Shown here: positions 24,870 through 35,332 of the stretch, piece after piece
Position numbering within the stretch: the first letter of the stretch is position 1
Layout: every line of letters begins with the position of its first letter
DNA from: Dissophora ornata
Lineage: Eukaryota; Mortierellomycota; Mortierellomycetes; Mortierellales; Mortierellaceae
NCBI GenBank assembly: GCA_025201705.1
Contig: MU616678.1
Location: forward strand, 1-57,497
DNA length: 57,497 nt
Direction of reading: 5' to 3'
Translations under genes and position numbers: made by a program
Notes under the pieces: generated by a model
The model's input: the letters and a program-made list of their open reading frames with translations, nothing else
Database searches by the model: none
Told to the model about the DNA's origin: nothing

Positions 24870-27800
24870 ATGATTCACGACACAGCAACCAACAAGCCCA
24901 CACAGACCTTCCAGGTTTTCGCACCTACTGGCTCGCAACCCCTCTCTGCGGCCATTGACATCGACACTCAAGTCGACAGAAGGTCTGGGAAGCATGTTGT
25001 TCTCTGGATGGATATCCAACGAGTATTCAAGAATGCTGCATATGTCATGAAGGCAACAAAACCGTCTCCTTCTTAATGGATCACAACTTTGAATGGTAAG
25101 TGTTTGATAGGAGTTCATATCTGCGTTCATGAAAGGATAGTGATATAGTAACATAGTAACATAGTAACATTAGGGGTTTCGATACCAACTGCCTCCCTCT
25201 CCACGACCTTCTTTGCTTCATAACATGAACAGCTTAACTCCGAAGAGGATTCGTTACTATCCAGGAGTTGTCCTCAAGGTAGTCTTGGAGAACCCGAACC
25301 ACGATAGTGAATTTACTTCTGATGCCGACACGGCGCAGCGGACGGACGACCTCCACATCAGCTCTGAAATCGGTGGTCCCACAGACACTAGCCTTCCTGC
25401 CCCCCCAACAAACATGACTGGGGAAACACATATGCCTCAATCACAGGCAATCATGTCCGACCAAAAGATTCAAGAGATCCAGAAGGATATGACTCTGCAG
25501 AGTCGTCTAAATCAAATACAAAATCCCATGGAGCAGCCGCAGGAACCGACGATTGAGAAGCATGAGGAGAGGAAAGAATCGCAGCAGCAGAAGATGCAAC
25601 TACAGACACTAGAGTATCTTCCCACCGTCCAAAATCGGATCCGAGAGGTTATCGCTCATACCTACGAGCTACACGAGAAACCGATCCCAAGACTATTCAT
25701 TGTTCTACCAAAGGCATCCAGGCGCAGGGACAAGTCCAGCAAGCCATTATCAAGACAGTTCCGGCTGTTCTTCTTGTGCGAGTGCGGCTCGCACACCATG
25801 TCTCAAGAGTGCGAGACGCCTCACAAGATCCATGTCGCGAAGCACGAAGGATACGATGTGAACAAGACCAGCGAGTTTTTCGAGAAGTATGGGTCATATG
25901 TATTGACGATGATGCAGATGGTCAAGCACGGATCTATGGCGGGCCACCCCATTGTGCCGCCATTGGAGGAGATCTTCAAGCTCGCAGAAGGAATCGAGGT
26001 GGTACAAAAGGATCTGGGCCTCGCAAAGCACAGCATCGAATCTCTTGTGGAGGAGACAATCTCGTTCATCCATGATCAAAAGAACAGTATCCGCGATGAT
26101 CTCGACAGTGCCACTAGTGAGATGGAACCAGAGAAGCAAGAGGTCCTAAGCGGAGCAGATTTGAGTCAACTGGAGTCCTATCTTACCGTCTGGAACAAAA
26201 GCGGAGTTCTCAGTAATCTGTATCGTATTGTGACGGAAAAAGGACATGTCAAGTGGGTCTGCAAGGACCATTACAGCGAGAACTACAAGGAGCCCGCAAG
26301 GAACAACCTGAGAGATGTCGTGAAGAACAACCGCGGCACGTTTATTGAAGAGACAGGAAAGATCGTGATTCAGTTTTCATCCAGTACTCCCGCGAGCCAA
26401 TTTTACGAAGCGATGGTCAATGCTCGAGGCATCCTGGAATTGGATGTCACGTTGGAGTGGGGTCCGACTATGGAGGATCTTAAGAACCTTTCTACTTGTA
26501 TCACACAAGCCAATGTCGTGAGCTTTGTCCTGAGAGGAGACAGCTTTTCTCGGCCCATATTTGATGTCTTCAACCGCAGTTGCCGGTACAATCCACTGGT
26601 GGATATCATGCTGAACGGGCGAATTCAAACCATGCACTTCAATACGAAAGACGATTTTTTATTTCGAGTGTACCAGCCGACGTTGATGCCAGCACAACTC
26701 AGAGATCTCAGTCTATCGACAATAACTTCTCTTCATGCGGACTATGTGTGGAATCCGCTTAGGGAGATTCTCCAGAGTTGTTCCAAGCTCACTACGTTCT
26801 CGATTCAGTGTTTCAACTGGAGAACAGTGATCAGTCGTTTGCCAGCTATCACTTCTTTAGTTCCACTTCTCGAACGTTTTCATATCTCGGATAGAGATAC
26901 TTCACTCGATATCTTCTTCTCTCAAGGCAACATTATTAGAGTACTGGCAACGGTTCCCTCGTTCCAATCACACGCCCTTAGTGAGGTTGTTATGACGGCC
27001 CACTTGACTCATCTGACATTATCTCATACCTACACGTACGGCATGTCATTTCCAGACGTCATTGATTGGAAAGCTGTCTTGTCAAAGTGTCCAACGCTAG
27101 TCGATATCAAAGTCAGGTTCCCAATCAGTTCTTGTTTTCGTTCCATTCAGGATATTGTATCAGCGCGAGAGCAGATGCTTGCCAGGCAGGTCAAATTCAC
27201 TCTACGCCGGTTTGAGATACTCGGAACTAGCAATGACAGGCAGGTTAAAGATCATTCCGATATCGGGGTCATCGCTGTGGACTTCAAGGACCCGGAGACT
27301 CTTCTTTCCCTGCCTTACATCGATACCGTACACTTTGCGGAAGATCAAGATACTCTTAACAGTATTCTCCGCGAATATGGGTGGTCTGTCAAGGTGCTTG
27401 TCATGACCAATGTTACGACTGACTATATCTTTTCTGAGCTGGTCGATTTGCTCAAGAAACAAACATTCACGGCTGAAAGGCTGGTTCTGGATCCCAGCTC
27501 GCTTTCGACGATCGGTCTTAAACGCCTAGGCCGCTTTATTGATTGTACAATGAGCACAATGCGACTCGAGTTTGTCATGAAACGTCGGGACGTTGGTTCC
27601 CAATGCTCAAAAGCGTTGCCTCCACTCCTGAAATATGGGACAAGACTCGGAGCGCTCGAGCTGCATGATAGTTTGAACGTCACATGGATGTCAAGTCTCC
27701 CGCCTACGGTCTCATTCCTGAATCTGGATTCATTCTCCGTTGTCAGAGTCAAAGATATCAATATCTCACACGACGCTGTTGCTTGGATCGTTGCAACAAT

Positions 27801-28215
27801 CTCTGGCTCTCCAAAAGTTGCAGGTCTCCCTCCCTCAGTCAAGCAATCCTGGGTCCCACTGAAGGTGATCAGACTCGTATCGAGCGAGTTCCATGCCAAC
27901 AACTGGAAGTTGTTGTTGGAGGCCATCGATTTCTCTGCATTAAAGGAGCTTGATGTCGAGAAGAGCAACTTCTCTTTGAAGGAGCTCGAGGTCCTGGTCG
28001 ATTGTCTTCCGGACTCGACGATCCCGCTCAAGTCGATTATCTTTGAGGGCAGTCATGTTGCGAAATGCAAGGACACTGAAAGTTTGGAGGACTTGATTAC
28101 AGAGCTTAAAGAGAAGGTACCATCGGTAGAGATTCTCGGGACAGTGTACGCGACGTGCAAGCAGCGGAGTAACTTGGTTCGCGCGCGTTTTATTCATTTT
28201 TATTCCAATTATTGA
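24870..28215 (+). CDS. gene X1: large LRR-like protein, first exon frameshifted
   Basis: I do not recognise a named function. Exon 1 (24870-25095) begins MIHDTATNKPTQTFQVFAPT and contains HVVLWMDIQRVFKNAAYVM. Exon 2 (25233-28215) begins LTPKRIRYYPGVVLKVVLE. Exon 1 is 226 bases, whereas the paralogous exon is 227 and only 227 joins in phase; the missing base is near 25051 (ATGAAGGC against ATGAACGGC). As it stands translation from 24870 ends at 25076. Exon 2 is open for over 980 codons, with a Gln-rich linker, a conserved centre (FRLFFLCECGSHT, KHEGYDVNKTSEFFEKYGSY, LTMMQMVK) and a C-terminal half of irregular leucine-rich, RNI-like segments. An in-frame ATG at 25225, inside the intron end, could start a shorter product. 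From memory, similar proteins form a large family in Mortierella; I could not check. Confidence 0.75.
25145..25170. repeat. three tandem ATAGTAAC-type units in X1 intron
   Basis: The octamer-like unit TAGTAACA is repeated three times. It lies in the X1 intron and the paralogous intron lacks it. Confidence 0.85.
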
Positions 28216-28422
28216 CGCGTTTTTGACACATATTTTTGACAGATACTTCGTGATGCAACATTCAATTAAAGTACAAATGAGGGTGTTGCCGTTGTTTTAT
28301 GGAGTAAACAGCGGTGATGATGATGATGATGATGGTGATGACGATGTTGATGGTGTGTGAGTGTATGATGGATGTGTGTCTATGTTTTTTCTTCAAAAAA
28401 AACAAGCAAACAAACAAACCTT
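28216..28422. other. spacer X1 to RPA43 fragment, with (TGA)n tract
   Basis: Contains a TGA/GAT triplet microsatellite (about 28314-28340) and A-rich DNA. The same arrangement, with a shorter triplet tract, follows X2 at 33087-33110. No gene seen. Confidence 0.6.
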
Positions 28423-28740
28423 TTCTCCTCGAGATCCTGTTTTCGCTTATGCCTCGGTCTTGATCTTCTTCCATTTCTTTGTCATCGTCCTTCTTTTCCT
28501 TCTTTATCCTCTTCCTGTGATGCAGCAGAGTTATCGTCCTCAGGTGTAGATCGCTTCTTCTGCACCGGATCAGACACAACAGAGCTCTTCTCAGAAGCAG
28601 GCGAGGGCTTGACCATCATTGACGGGCGATGCACCGTCAATGGTACCTCAATCAATAATCCTGTTACCGTTAGCGCATCATTTGTCCTGATCAAATTATA
28701 TATGAATCACTCAAGATACAAATAAAGCAATTAGTAAAAC
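28423..28740 (-). pseudogene. truncated RPA43 3' fragment
   Basis: Copy of the last RPA43 exon plus part of the intron before it. The reading from about 28690 to 28482 (DALTVTGLLIEVPLTVHRPS, then VSDPVQKKRSTPEDDNSAAS) parallels DMLTVTGSLMKVPVTVRRPS in the intact gene. The Lys/Glu-rich tail is shortened and runs out of frame, and all upstream RPA43 exons are missing. The fragment stops where VIP1-like sequence begins near 28740. It cannot encode RPA43. Confidence 0.93.
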
Positions 28741-28744
28741 AGGT

Positions 28745-29430
28745 GGCACACATTACTCAACATTGTGCATCTCTCCGGCTTTCCCACCTGCCTCAGCAAG
28801 AGCGAAATCCCTAAACTTGATTGAGTCCCTTCCCTCATTCTTCTTGTTCAAAATCGTGCTCTCTGTGATGGGAATCTCTCACAATTTCAACTCGCGCCTG
28901 ATTCCTTGATAGATTTTACCCAGAACTGTACGAAAGAAGCGGACCTGGTACGCCATTGAACTCTCCCGTTGGCACCGACTCGGCTTCTTCGACATCATCC
29001 GGTGGGCCTCAGTCGCCTCAATTATCAGAGTATTCTCTTCGTATCGGCTTCTCCCCCAGCGCAGGCAACCCCAACATTTTAGACCTGCAAATGGACTCGA
29101 AGCACTGTCTATCAGCGATGCCTCGACGCAACCTGACAGACCACTTGCCACTGGATGCGGCGATTCTGTACTACAAGACGCAGGTCGGGAACCCAAAGAA
29201 CAAGTGCGTCAACAGAAAGTTTCGCGAGAGTCGCGTGTTGAGTCACAAACTTATGGTGGCAAACGAAGGTGAAGAGGAGGCAATGATCCAAGACTAAACA
29301 CCGCTGATGGTTATTGGCTTGCCGGTAGGGCCCAGCGGTGTGGAATTGCACTTTGCACATAAATACGCTGACGCATAAAGAGGAGGAGGAGGAGGTCTTG
29401 GGGATTTCAACGCATCCAACTGAGATAGGG
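28745..29430 (+). pseudogene. truncated VIP1 3' fragment
   Basis: Copy of VIP1 exon 7 (from about base 13) and exon 8 with the intron between. Several lesions are visible. The exon-7 donor region reads GATTGAGTCC where VIP1 has GATTGTAAGTCC. About 10 bases are missing at the start of exon 8, which shifts the frame. A stop follows AMIQD at about 29296 where VIP1 continues with EEPL. The kinase and phosphatase cores are absent. The middle of exon 8 ([17 protein letters not shown]) is almost unchanged, so the duplication is not very old. Confidence 0.95.
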
Positions 29431-29735
29431 TAAACAGCCTTATGTAGGAATGTAGATAGTCAATGAAAAAACATGCCTTATTTCCTGCAGTGCTGCAGTT
29501 CAGCACAGAGAAGTTGCGAGGCGTACGTATCGCTATCATCTTTTGTCACGAGCTGCCCTTGGACATGGCTTTTTGTCGTCCTTGCCCTCGCCCTCACCAT
29601 TGCGCTCACCGCGCACTGGCCTCCTCCTTTTTTTACGCCATTTTTTTTTATTCTCCCGTCCAAGGTTGCTTCCTCACCATCCACTCCCTTCCCGTCTTTC
29701 CGCCCGTTCTTCAGTCAGACAAAGAAATTGGCCTC
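29431..29735. other. upstream region of X2
   Basis: Corresponds to the DNA upstream of X1 minus about 0.4 kb. The frame of X2 exon 1 stays open upstream to an ATG at 29463, but the extra peptide is low-complexity and matches the untranslated flank of X1, so I do not take it as conserved protein. Confidence 0.5.
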
Positions 29736-32700
29736 TTGATTAACAACACAGCAACCGACGAACCCATACAGACCTTTCAGGCTTTCGCACCCATTGACTC
29801 GCAGCCCCTCTCTGCGGCCATTGACGTCGACACTCGAGTCGACAGCAAGTCTGGGAAGCATGTTGTTCTCTGGAAGGATATCCAACGAGTGTTCAAGAAT
29901 GCTTCATATATCATGAACGGCAACAAAGCCGTCTCCTTCTTGATGGATGGGAACTTTGAAGAGTAAGTGTTTGACGGAAGATCAGATGTATGTTTATGAA
30001 AGGATAGTGATATCGTAATATTAGGGGGTTCGATACCAACTGTCTCCCACGTCCTTCTTCCTTCTTAACCTGAGCAGCTTAACTCCTCTGAGGATTGGCT
30101 ACTGTCCAGGAGTTGTGCTCAAGGTAGTCTTGGAGACCTCGAACCACGACAGTGACTATACCTCTGATGCAGAAACGGTGCAGCACACGGACGACAAGAT
30201 CTATGGCTCTTATTCACAGGTAATCATGTCTGACCAAAAGATTCAAGAGATCCAGAAGGATATGACTCTGCATAGCCGTCTAAATCAAATGCACAATCCC
30301 ATTGAGCAGCTACAGGAGCAGACGATTGAGAAGCACGAGGTGAAGCATGAGGAGAGGCAAGAATCGCAGCAGCAGCAGATGCAATTACAGACACTATATG
30401 ATCTTCCCAACGTCCAGAATCGAATCCGAGAGGCTATCGCTCATACCTACGAGCTACACGAGAATCCAATTCCAAGACTATTCATTGTTCTACCGATGGC
30501 AACCAGGCGCAGGGACAAGTCGAGCAAGCCATTTTCAAGACAGTTCCGGCTGTTCTTCTTGTGCGAGTGCGGCGCACACACCATGCCTCAAGAGTGCGAG
30601 ACACCCCATAAGATCCATGTCGCGAAGCACGAGGGATACGATGTGAACAAGCCCAGCGAGTTTTTCGAGAAGTATGGGTCATATGTATTGACGATGATGC
30701 AGATGGTCAAGTACGGATCCACGGTGGATGACCCCATTGTGCCGCCATTGGAGGAGATCTTCAAGCTCGCAGAAGGAATCGAGGTGGCACAAAAGGATCT
30801 GGGCCTCGCAAAGCACAGCATCGAATCTCTTGTGGAGGAGACAATCTCGTTCATCCATGATCAAAAGAACAGTATCCGCGATGATCTCGACAGAGCCATT
30901 GGGGAGATACAACCAGAGAAGCAAAAGATCCTAAGCGGAGCAGATTTGTGTCAACTGGAGTCCTATCTTACTATCTGGAACAAAGGCCGAGTTTTCAGTA
31001 ATCTGTATCGTATTGTGACGGACAAAGGACATGTCAAGTGGGTCTGTAAGGACCATTACAGCGAGAAGTTCCAAGAGCCCGCAAGGAACAATCTGAGAGA
31101 CGTCGTGAAAAACAGCCTCGGCACGTATATTGAAGAGATAGGAAAGGTCGTGATTAAGTTTTCATCCAGGACTCGCACGAGCCGATTTTACGAAGCGATG
31201 GTCAATGCTCGAGGCATCCAGGAATTGGATGTCACGTTGGAGTGGTATCCCACTATGGACGATCTTAAGAACCTTTCCACTTGTATCACACAAGCCAATG
31301 TCGTGAGCTTTGTCCTGAGAGGAGACAATTTTTCTGGGTCCATATTCAATCTCTTCAATGGCCGTTGCCGGTACAATCCACTGGTGGATATCATGCTGAA
31401 CGGGCGAATTCAAACCATGCACATCAATACGAAAGACAATTTGTTTTCTCAAGTGTACGAGCCGACGTTGATGCCAGCACAACTCAGGGATCTCACTCTA
31501 TCGACAACAACTTCTCTTCTTGTGGATTATGTGTGGAATTCGCTTAAGGCGATTCTCCAGAATTGTCCCAAGCTCACTACGTTATCGATTCAGTGTCTCG
31601 ACTGTAGAACAGCGTTCAGTCGTTTGCCAGCTATCACTTTTTTAGTTCCACTTCTCGAATGTTTTCATATCTCGGATAGAGATACTTCACTCGATATCTC
31701 GATCTCTCAAGGCAACATTATTAGAACACTGGCAACGGTCACCTCGTTTCAATCACACGCCCTTAGTGATGTTGTTATGACGGCCCACTTGACTCATCTG
31801 ACAGTATCTCATGCCTCCTGGTACGGCTTGTCATTTCCAGACCTCATTGGTTGGAAAGCTGTCGTGTCAAAGTGTCCAACGCTTGTAGATATCAAAGTCA
31901 GATACCCAATCGGTTCTTGTTTTCGTTCCATTCAGGATATAGTATCGGCGCGAGAGCAGATGCATTTCGGACAGGTCAAATTTCCTCTACGCCGGTTTGA
32001 GATACTCGAAACTAACAAGGACAGTCAGGTTAAAGATCATTCCGATATCGGGGTTATCGCTGTGGACTTCAAGGACCCGGAGACTCTTCTTTCCCTGCCT
32101 TACATCGATACTTCACTCTTTGCCGAAAATCATGATACACTTAAGAGTATTCTCCGCGAATATGGGTGGTCTGTCAAGGTGCTTGTTATGACCGATGTTA
32201 TCACCGACGATATCTTCTCTGCCCTGGTCAATTTGCTCAAGAACCAGACATTCACGGCTGAAAGGCTGGTTCTGGATCCTGGCCCGCTGTCGGCGATCGG
32301 TCTTGAATGCCTGGACTGCTTCATTGATCGTACAGTGAGCACAATGCGACTCGAGTTTGTCATGAAACATCGGAACGTTGATTCTCAATGCTCAAAAGCG
32401 TTGTATCCACTGCTGAAATATGGGACGAGACTAAAAGCGCTCGAGCTGCATGATAGTTTGAACGTCACATGGATGTCAAGTCTCCCGCCTACAATCTCAT
32501 TCCCGAAGCTGGATTCATTCTCCGTTGTCAGAGTTGAAGATGTCGATATCTCACACGACGCTGTTGCTTGGATCGTTGCGACAGTCTCTGGCCTTCCAAA
32601 AGTAGCAAGCCTCCCTCCATCAGCCAAGCAATCCTGGGTCCCACTGAAGGTGATCAGACTCGTATCGAGCGAGTTCCATGCCAACAACTGGAAATTGATG

Positions 32701-32934
32701 TTGGAGGCCATCGATTTCTCTGGATTGGAGAAGCTTGATGTCGAGAAAAGCAACTTTTCTTTGAAGGAACTCGAGGTCCTGGTCGATTGTCTTCCGGATT
32801 CGGTGATCCCGCTCAAGTCGATTATCTTTGAGGGCAGTCATGTTGCTAGATGCAAGGACATTGAAAGTTTGCAGGACTTGGTGGCAGAGCTTAAAGAGAA
32901 GGCACCATTGGTGGAGATTCTCGGGCTCTATTGA
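29736..32934 (+). CDS. gene X2: large LRR-like protein, start codon altered
   Basis: Paralogue of X1. Exon 1 (29736-29962, 227 bases) and exon 2 (30078-32934) join in phase as NFEEDLTPLRIGYCPGVVLK. The codon matching the X1 ATG is TTG at 29736-29738, so there is no ATG at the expected place. The nearest in-frame upstream ATGs are near 29565 and at 29463, which would add an unrelated leader. In exon 2 the X1 linker of about 32 residues is absent (DDKIYGSYSQVIMSD instead). Over the 140 residues from PRLFIVLP to SIRDDLD I count 12 differences from X1. The protein ends VEILGLY, about 23 residues shorter than X1, because of a roughly 25-base indel. The conserved CECG-HT and HEGYDVNK-EFFEKYGSY regions are kept. 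No function assigned. Confidence 0.78.
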
Positions 32935-33206
32935 TGGGGAAGTAGCGACCCAGTGTATGCGACGTGCAAGCGGTGGTATAACTTTGCTCCAATTATTGAC
33001 GCGTTTTTGACACAAATATTTCGTGATGCAACATTCAATTAAAGTACAAATGAGGGTGTTACCGTTGTTTTATGGAGCAAATAGCGGTGATGATGATGAT
33101 GATGATGGTGTGTGAGTGTATGATGGATGCGAATCTATCTATGTTTTTCTCCAAAAAAAACAAGCACAACAAGGAATCCCTTTTCTTCCAGGGATCCTGT
33201 TTTCGC
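32935..33206. other. spacer X2 to RPA43, with (TGA)n tract
   Basis: Mirrors the spacer after X1. The triplet microsatellite is at about 33087-33110. No gene seen. Confidence 0.6.
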
Positions 33207-34545
33207 CTATGCCTCGGTCTTGATCTTCTTCTCCTTCTTGTCTTTCTTTTCCTTCTTATCTTTCTTCTCCTTCTTGTCCATTTCTTTGTCCTCGTCGTTC
33301 TTTTCCTTCTTCTCCTTGCCCTTGTTCTCGCCCTTTTCTTTCTTCTCCTTCTTTTCCTTCTTTATCCTCTTGAGATCAGTCTCCTGTGATGCAGCAGAGT
33401 TATCCTCCTCTGGTGCAGATCGCTTCTTCTGCGCCGGATCAGATACAACAGAGCTCTTCTCGGAAGCAGGCGAGGGCTTGACCATCATGGATGGGCGACG
33501 TACCGTCACTGGTACCTTCATCAATGATCCTGTTACTGTCAGCATATCATTTGTCCTGACCAAACTATATATACGAATCACCCAAAAAGATACATAATAA
33601 AAGCAATTAGTAAAAACAGGAAAGGCACACACACACATGACAGATTACAAAACAGTAGCCTGGAACCCCTCCAAAAACTTACTCTGAGACTTCAAATTCA
33701 ATGACGCCTTCATGTCCAATGCTTTCGCCCGTGCTCTTCAAGACCCACTCGCCATTCAACAATCCATTCACTGCTGCTGCAGAAGATTCTTCGCTCTGGT
33801 CTTCCCCGCTCTTGACGCGGCTATAGCTGCTGTTGGGGTTGAACTCGTACTTGTCCTTGGGAATGAACTCTGAAGGAATCGACGCGTTGAATGTGCCGTA
33901 CAATAGCAGACCGATATGATCGGGTGACTGCAAGTTAATTGTTCCAGCTATAAAAAAAAAAAAACGACATGATTTTTTGCAAGTGCAAGAACAGGAGTTC
34001 AAAGGAAAAAAAAAATTAGATGGGAAAAGTAGAAACGCCTTTTCGAACAACGAGTGTAGAGTTCTTGTTGATAGGGCGATATTCCATCAAAAATATAAAA
34101 TAAAACTTACAAAGGGTGCTTCCTTTGGTGGGCTTCCAAACCAACAGCCTGACCGAAATCCAGAAATGGCAGTAAGGCGAGTCGTAGAGAATCTTTCCTG
34201 ATGACTCCAGTAGCTTCAGATCCGAGTGCGCTAGTACAACGCCATCAACCTGCGGCATATATCTATATATATGTCAATGTTCCGTACCCCCCACAGCCCC
34301 ACAACTCGATGATTAGAAGGGGGGGTTGCTGATCAAAGTAGCTGCTCGTGGTTCCCTTCCTTTTGTCCAGTTTCAGTATTCAAAAAAAAAGGGACGAACC
34401 TCATGAGAAAGCCATTCAATTGCTCCTGGATACCCTCGATTGGCTTGGTGGCAAAGCATGGTGGCAAGTGGACATATAATCTGGTTGACACTTCCACGAA
34501 GGGTCCAGAACCGGCGGACGGTGAAGGGGCGGATTTTTTGGGCAT
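33207..34545 (-). CDS. RPA43: RNA polymerase I subunit RPA43
   Basis: Pol I stalk subunit that, with A14, contacts Rrn3/TIF-IA during rDNA transcription in the nucleolus. Four exons join in frame to 303 residues: 34545-34400, 34262-34111, 33947-33683 and 33555-33207. Exon 1 encodes the start of the SHS2-like tip (RLYVHLPPCF), exon 2 RYMPQVDGVVLAHSDLKLL and FWISVRLLVWKP, exon 3 the OB-fold (LQSPDHIGLLLYGTFNASIP, GEWVLKSTGESIGHEG). The C-terminus is a highly charged Lys/Glu tail, as in many nucleolar proteins. This is the intact copy; its last exon and part of its last intron are duplicated at 28423-28740. Confidence 0.93.
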
Positions 34546-35332
34546 TTTTTAATATCGGGGGGGGTTTTTTTTTGCTCTGGAAATGAGTATGAGAAAGATG
34601 AATGGAAAGCACCGGAGGGTAATGAAATGCAGACTTTCGGACGCCGGATGGACAAGACGACAGGACGGTCAAGAGGAGCCAATGGTTTCGAATGAATAAG
34701 GTGTTCAAAAGCATAAAAAAAAATATACAGGAGCTCTGGAGGGCTCGAAGTGTGGCTTGGACCAAGGCATTGTTTACGATTTCAGGCATTTTTTTTTTTT
34801 TTTCTTTTATTCCCTTGGTGCAGTTGTGCAGGGAGAATTTTCGTAGTTCGACTTCGCCTTAGTCTAAACTGTAGTCTATCATCTATGTAGAGGCACAAAT
34901 TGTGCCTGATGCTTGTATCATTGTTGCAGGCTTTTCCAACAAGATATGCTTGTCAACCAGACGCTTCATATGTTCTGCGTGGGACGATTAACAATTCACA
35001 CGATAGAGTACTTTTGTCCACAAGAGCCTTCCTTCTTTTTGGTTGCTTTTTTGGTTGCCATTGACATGAATCAGAGCACGAGCATAGTAACGCACACATT
35101 TACATACACAACTCCCCATGTCCTGACATTTTATCTCCCATTATTTGTCCGTCTTTTTTCAGATATCCTCAAAAAACCAGTCGCAGATTGCCATAGCGAA
35201 AAAGAACCTTCGCTAGGCCGTGCGATTTATTATTGGGAAAACGAGGCGCTGGGTTTTTGTTGGATTCGATGGCTCCAGGTTTTTAATAAAGGATACAAGA
35301 AAAAAAAGGACAGGAGAGTAGCTTTTTTTTTT
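34546..35332. other. intergenic RPA43 promoter and RPL9 3' flank
   Basis: About 0.8 kb with T/A homopolymers (34791-34804, 35326-35334) and no supported gene. The + strand frame that crosses RPL9 is its antisense shadow. Confidence 0.5.

Larger units (their letters stand above)
23486..28740. repeat. tandem segmental duplication, left unit
   Basis: Contains the 3' end of intact VIP1, gene X1 and a truncated RPA43 3' fragment. It aligns in order with 28745-33630. I judged this by reading matching stretches in VIP1 exons 7-8, in X, in the TGA microsatellite and in the RPA43 tail. Internal indels are visible: about 0.4 kb at 24215-24625 and about 95 bases at 25345-25440 are present here and absent from the right unit. 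Confidence 0.93.
28745..33630. repeat. tandem segmental duplication, right unit
   Basis: Direct-repeat partner of 23486-28740. It starts inside a VIP1 exon-7 copy and runs through gene X2 into the intact RPA43 last intron, where similarity ends near 33625. The order is identical to the left unit and both are in the same orientation. Confidence 0.93.

Noticed and set aside
29463..29735. N-terminal extension of X2 from ATG 29463 as genuine protein
   Set aside because: The peptide is compositionally simple, absent from X1 as an ATG-started frame, and matches its untranslated flank; kept only as a possible fallback start.
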